The notes beneath the pieces are model-generated. The model searched no databases. It was given only the letters and a program-made list of their open reading frames with translations, and was not told where the DNA came from. DNA of 64,000 nucleotides from positions 1-64,000 of the forward strand of contig CAJUSD010000007.1 of the NCBI GenBank assembly GCA_910589145.1, given 5' to 3'. Source of the stretch: an uncultured Oscillospiraceae bacterium. GTDB taxonomy: Bacteria > Bacillota > Clostridia > Oscillospirales > Ruminococcaceae. A program made the position numbers and the translations under genes. Of this stretch, positions 60,512 to 64,000 are shown in pieces; within the stretch, counting starts at the first letter, position 1, and each line of letters begins with the position of its first letter.

Positions 60512-61294
60512 ATGAAGCTTGCCTCGCTTTTTTACCTGTCCACCCATCTGCTAATGGCAATTGCCAGTATGATAATTGATTTTACTATGTTTTTCATTTT
60601 ATTAGCATTGGAATGGATGGGGCCTGCTGCTTGGATTTTCCCCCTTTTGCTGATTGCTTTGGCTTTCTGGTGTTGGAAAAAACGGATTGATTTTGGAAAG
60701 GGCTGGACAACTGGGGCAGAAATTTTCCTGCCCTTTATGGTTGCAGCTTTATACTCCCTTATTCGGGGGCATTTGCAAAAAGATGGTTTCACAAACTATC
60801 AAAATGGATTTTCTTTAGCTGCCTGGAGCCTGTTCCTGCTGCTGGGAATGTGGACGCTTTATTTTTGTCTGCGTCCTCTTTGGAAGAACGCAAAGGAGGA
60901 ACGGGAATTACCAGATCCGGAATTGGCGGAAAAACTTCTTCAAAGGGGGAAACTTCCAGCTGGTATTATTGGGGCTTGGGGTTGTGCCTTTCTGGAAGGA
61001 ATTGTTATTTTGTCAACGGTTGGGATACTCTTTACTGTTATTTTAGGCGGTTTGATTGCCGAAAAAAACGCCCTGTGGGAGTATGATTCTACAGGGCTGT
61101 TTGCCGGTTTGGGAATTCTTTATTTTATCCAGCTTGCCTGCCTCCCAAAAGCCGCCTTACTGCTGGAGGGAATCCCTTTGGAAAAAGAATCAGGCAATGC
61201 CATTATATGGATGCTTATTCCTGGATTTGCCTGGATAAAATCCCTCCGCCTTTTGGCAAAACTGGAAAGGAGAAAAACTCCTGCAAAAAAATAG
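60512..61294 (+). CDS. Multi-pass membrane protein of unknown function
   Basis: The protein has 260 residues from the ATG at 60512 (AAGGGAG upstream). About seven hydrophobic segments are seen (LMAIASMIIDFTMFFILLA, IFPLLLIALAFW, and others), with a charged middle loop (NAKEERELPDPELAEKLLQ) and a basic end. I do not recognise the family. Its place between two glycan enzymes suggests a link with the same uptake locus. Confidence 0.7.
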   Translation: MKLASLFYLSTHLLMAIASMIIDFTMFFILLALEWMGPAAWIFPLLLIALAFWCWKKRIDFGKGWTTGAEIFLPFMVAALYSLIRGHLQKDGFTNYQNGFSLAAWSLFLLLGMWTLYFCLRPLWKNAKEERELPDPELAEKLLQRGKLPAGIIGAWGCAFLEGIVILSTVGILFTVILGGLIAEKNALWEYDSTGLFAGLGILYFIQLACLPKAALLLEGIPLEKESGNAIIWMLIPGFAWIKSLRLLAKLERRKTPAKK

Positions 61295-61351
61295 AGAGTG
61301 CAAACTCAGGCTGATTCCCCTAATCCATTATATAAAAAGAGGTGCTGCACG

Positions 61352-63508
61352 ATGTTAGAGGTTGACAAAATCCTGCGCTATGAGGAACGCTGTCAGCGTA
61401 TTCAAACCGGAGCGCTGCTGTTCGGCCCCACAGGGGACAGGCTTTTTGCGGAAACACTGGAGAAAAGACCTGGTTTTGTGGGAAGGATTGATTTTATCCA
61501 TAAAATAAACATAACCTCTCTGTTTGAAGTCTGCTGCGATACAAATCCGAACTTTGATACAGGGAAAGCGGTCTGGTATCCCAGCCATATGGTTTTTGAT
61601 TATTCTGACGAGGACATAAGCCTGTATGAAATAAAGTTCATTACGGAAGACGATATAGCGGTTTCCTGGCAGAAATGGGAAAACCACTCCGGCATTCCCG
61701 TTGCCCTGACTCTGCGGGTGCAGGCGGAATTATGCCAGACAAAACAGGAAAAAGACGGTGTGTTCTTTTTGGAAACACCCAAGACCTTCCACGGCTTCCG
61801 GGTAGGCGCGGCGGTTTGTACCAATATCAATCTTGAAAATATGCCCCAAGGGTTTATAGTAGAGCCGGGGAAATCAGTAGAATTTATAGTTGGTGCTGCC
61901 GCAGTCAATTTGGAAGCTGAAACCTGTTCCAATGCAATCCAAAAAATAAAAAGCTATCTAAAACAGGCTTCATCTGAAGAACAATTCCAGCTTCACGAAA
62001 GAAAGTATGGGGATTTCTTCCAAAACGCGCCGTCTTTTGAGTGCAGCGATAAAATATTAAACCATACCTGGATGTACCGCTGGTTCCTTTTGCGCCATTG
62101 TATGGCAAAGCCAAACTTTGGATATCTCCAACACACAGTAGAATATGAAGGACGTTCCCATAAAGTGAGCAAGGTTCCCTTTGAACGGAAGGGCTGGGAG
62201 TTTACTAAGCTGATTCCCCTGTCTACACCTCTCCATTTAACTGACCTCCGCTGGCATACAGACTGGGAACAAGCCCATGAAATCACCCGTTCCTTCTTTT
62301 CTACTGCTGATGAAAATGGAATTGCCCGGACTGCCTACGTCCATGAGTACGGAAAGCCATACGCCAACTATATGGTTTGGGCAGTTTACCGGCTCTACCT
62401 GATAGATGGGGATTTGGATTTTGTGCGGGAAATGCTTCCGGCCATGATACGCTTTGTGGAAGGGCATGTAAAGGCATATGGCAATCCTGCCGACCTGCTT
62501 CAAATTGAGGAAGTCCATCAGCGCACCGGAAAAGAATATCAGCCAAGTTACTGGTACTTCCATCGGGATGAAAATGGAGAGTATCCCAAAAATCCAAAGG
62601 ATTCCTCCCGCTACACGCCGCTGAAACGGGTAGACCGCAGCGTTTACCATTACCTGAATTTAAAAGGCCTCTCGGCAATGTGCCGTCTGACAGGAGACCG
62701 GGAAAGAGGACGGAAATATCGGCAAATGGCGGAACGCCTTTCCACAGAAATAAACGAAAAGATGTGGGATCCTGAAACAGATTTCTATTATGACCTTCAT
62801 TTCCAGACCGACGAGAAGGCAATGGTAAAAAATATTGTCGGCATATACCCTTATTGGGCGGAAATTGCCGGAAATCGGGAGAAAAAAGGAATTTTAAGGT
62901 TATTTGACCAACAGCATTTTGCCACTGGTTCCGCCTTTGCGTCAGTCTCCAGGGAATGTCCTGCTTATCGTCCCATGGGAAGCTGGATGGGGAACTTTAT
63001 CAAGGGAAGGGACGGCTGCGTATGGTGCGGCCCCTCCTGGCCTTATACAACTGGCATTGCCCTTGACGCTGCTGCAAGGCAGAGCAAACAGGAAGGCCAC
63101 ATTTATGATAATGAATTTGGGAAATTCCTGCGGCAATATTGTATTCAGCATTTTCGGGACGGGGTTTTGGAACGCCCCTATCTGGTAGAACATTATAACG
63201 CTGAAACCGGGGAACCCCTAAGCGATGATGCAGACTACAACCATTCCTATTGGCTTGACCTGGTAATTACCCACGTGTGCGGGCTGGAAGCAGGAGAACA
63301 GGAACTTACAATTGACCCTATAGACATTGGACTAAAGTACTTCAAGTTAGACGGAGTGAATATCCGCGGAAGACGCTATGGGGTTTTCTATTCCAAAGAC
63401 AGGGACAGAAAACATCTTGGTTTAGAAAAGGGATTTACTGTTACACGAGATGGGGAAACTATCTTTCATAGTGAACAGCTTACGAAAACCATACTTCCAC
63501 TGGAATAA
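61352..63508 (+). CDS. MGH1-like (alpha/alpha)6-barrel glycoside hydrolase
   Basis: This is 718 residues from the ATG at 61352 (GAGGTG upstream). An N-terminal beta domain of about 230 residues is followed by an (alpha/alpha)6 toroid. The toroid has the pattern of MGH1/GH63-like enzymes (DLRWHTDWEQAHEI about 315, YHYLNLKGLSAMC about 430, GSWMGNFIKGRDGCVWCGPSWPY about 550, DDADYNHSYWLDL near the end). The general acid and base are likely among the Asp and Glu in these blocks. The exact linkage cleaved is unknown. Without a signal peptide it should act in the cytoplasm on imported oligosaccharides. Confidence 0.82.
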   Translation: MLEVDKILRYEERCQRIQTGALLFGPTGDRLFAETLEKRPGFVGRIDFIHKINITSLFEVCCDTNPNFDTGKAVWYPSHMVFDYSDEDISLYEIKFITEDDIAVSWQKWENHSGIPVALTLRVQAELCQTKQEKDGVFFLETPKTFHGFRVGAAVCTNINLENMPQGFIVEPGKSVEFIVGAAAVNLEAETCSNAIQKIKSYLKQASSEEQFQLHERKYGDFFQNAPSFECSDKILNHTWMYRWFLLRHCMAKPNFGYLQHTVEYEGRSHKVSKVPFERKGWEFTKLIPLSTPLHLTDLRWHTDWEQAHEITRSFFSTADENGIARTAYVHEYGKPYANYMVWAVYRLYLIDGDLDFVREMLPAMIRFVEGHVKAYGNPADLLQIEEVHQRTGKEYQPSYWYFHRDENGEYPKNPKDSSRYTPLKRVDRSVYHYLNLKGLSAMCRLTGDRERGRKYRQMAERLSTEINEKMWDPETDFYYDLHFQTDEKAMVKNIVGIYPYWAEIAGNREKKGILRLFDQQHFATGSAFASVSRECPAYRPMGSWMGNFIKGRDGCVWCGPSWPYTTGIALDAAARQSKQEGHIYDNEFGKFLRQYCIQHFRDGVLERPYLVEHYNAETGEPLSDDADYNHSYWLDLVITHVCGLEAGEQELTIDPIDIGLKYFKLDGVNIRGRRYGVFYSKDRDRKHLGLEKGFTVTRDGETIFHSEQLTKTILPLE

Positions 63509-63519
63509 GGAGGGACGTT

Positions 63520-64000
63520 ATGCTGCAGCTTGTGATATTAGCCGATGATTTTACAGGGGCGTTAGATACAGCGGCAAAGCTTGCCAGCCGCCATATTCCT
63601 TGTTATGTAACTTCTAACCGGGAAATCAGCGCTTCTGATCTGCCGACTGGTTACGATGTTTTGACGATTGATACAGAAACCCGCCATATTTTACCGGAAA
63701 AGGCTTATTCCATTTATCTGGATTTGTGCCGGAAGTGGGCAAAGAGTTCCTGCTGTCTATACATTAAAACTGATTCTGTTTTGCGCGGGAACATATCTGC
63801 GGCCTTGGCAGGGGCAATAGACGGGACAGGCTGTCCGGCTGCCTTTATCCCCGCCTTTCCTGCGGCTGGGAGGATTACCTGCGGCGGTAAGCATTTTGTC
63901 AATGGGATTCCTTTGGAGCAATCCCCTTTTGCTGCCGATCCCTTAAATCCCGCAATTACCAGCAACATTTCCACTATTATTTCACAGGATTACCCAATTG
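63520..64000 (+). CDS. Four-carbon acid sugar kinase (DUF1537/OtnK-like), partial
   Basis: The ATG at 63520 follows AAGGAGG, 11 bases after the glycosidase gene, and the frame runs off the right edge after 160 codons. It opens with VILADDFTGALDTAAKLA, then DVLTIDTETRHILPEKAY and YIKTDSVLRGNI, which are the N-terminal blocks of the four-carbon acid sugar kinase family. Characterised members phosphorylate threonate, erythronate or 2-oxo-tetronate. The C-terminal nucleotide-binding domain lies outside the window. Confidence 0.88.
   Translation, partial: MLQLVILADDFTGALDTAAKLASRHIPCYVTSNREISASDLPTGYDVLTIDTETRHILPEKAYSIYLDLCRKWAKSSCCLYIKTDSVLRGNISAALAGAIDGTGCPAAFIPAFPAAGRITCGGKHFVNGIPLEQSPFAADPLNPAITSNISTIISQDYPI

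Noticed and set aside
1..64000. CRISPR array, prophage, integrase or complete transposon
   Set aside because: No regularly spaced repeats and no phage, integrase or transposase genes were seen other than the Rpn-like nuclease.

Overview
The window looks like a chromosomal segment from a mid-GC, Gram-positive gut-type Clostridia, most likely Oscillospiraceae/Ruminococcaceae. This placement is inferred, not proven. The support is: strong AGGAGG ribosome binding sites, TTG/GTG starts in a low-to-mid GC genome, lipoprotein solute-binding proteins with several sugar ABC systems, a [4Fe-4S]-type PurF, a TPP riboswitch in front of thiW, and LytTR/AraC/PadR regulators. Two AT-rich blocks (about 16.1-17.1 plus 31.7-33.3 kb, and 50.6-52.5 kb) look acquired.

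Layout. (1) 0.4-4.6 kb, mostly minus strand: a hemolysin-III-like membrane protein, tRNA-Ser(GGA), a metallophosphoesterase, and a ParB-like/BMP-like fusion protein. (2) 4.8-11.0 kb: an alpha-galactoside uptake operon (GH36 alpha-galactosidase, two permeases, lipoprotein binding protein) divergent from its AraC-type regulator. (3) 11.2-13.1 kb: PadR regulator, NfeD and an SPFH/stomatin protein. (4) 13.5-17.1 kb: single-gene accessory cargo (AAC(3)-like acetyltransferase, two small orphans, VOC, Nudix, RibD_C/DHFR-like). (5) 17.1-34.6 kb: a purine biosynthesis backbone in conserved order, purE-purC-purF-purM-purN-IMP cyclohydrolase-purH(AICARFT only)-purD. It is interrupted by repeats, MITE-like elements and cargo genes (lipoprotein, radical SAM, Rpn-type nuclease, flavodoxin, HAD, ankyrin, cytidine deaminase, CPBP protease, methyltransferase). 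(6) 34.6-36.8 kb: a GH27 alpha-galactosidase and a zinc-ribbon orphan. (7) 36.8-40.5 kb: a thiamine module (ThiE-HAD fusion and ThiM) lying between inverted copies of an intergenic repeat, beside a truncated enolase-superfamily gene. (8) 40.6-45.9 kb: a heterodimeric ABC exporter with an AgrC/AgrA-like two-component pair. (9) 46.0-46.7 kb: thiW under a TPP riboswitch. (10) 46.8-50.6 kb: a GH28 polygalacturonase-like enzyme, then a DUF134-Mrp-NifX-like metal/Fe-S operon. (11) 50.6-52.5 kb: an AT-rich ABC exporter. (12) 52.7-64.0 kb: a glycan utilisation locus (membrane AraC sensor-regulator, LplA/LplB/YtcP-like ABC system, sialidase-like propeller, membrane protein, MGH1-like glycosidase, and a four-carbon acid sugar kinase running off the right edge).

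Function. The purine genes cover AIR-to-IMP steps and several early ones; purL, purQ, purB, purA and purK are not in the window. The two alpha-galactosidases, the GH28 enzyme and the last locus suggest growth on plant oligosaccharides and pectin-like material. The thiamine genes look like salvage rather than full de novo synthesis.

The most unusual content is intergenic. Several dispersed repeat families have stems that differ in sequence but stay paired (compensatory changes), there are at least two MITE-like elements with 20-22 bp terminal inverted repeats, and a 13-14 bp motif sits directly behind the stop codons of four cargo genes. No CRISPR array, rRNA, integrase or complete insertion sequence was seen.
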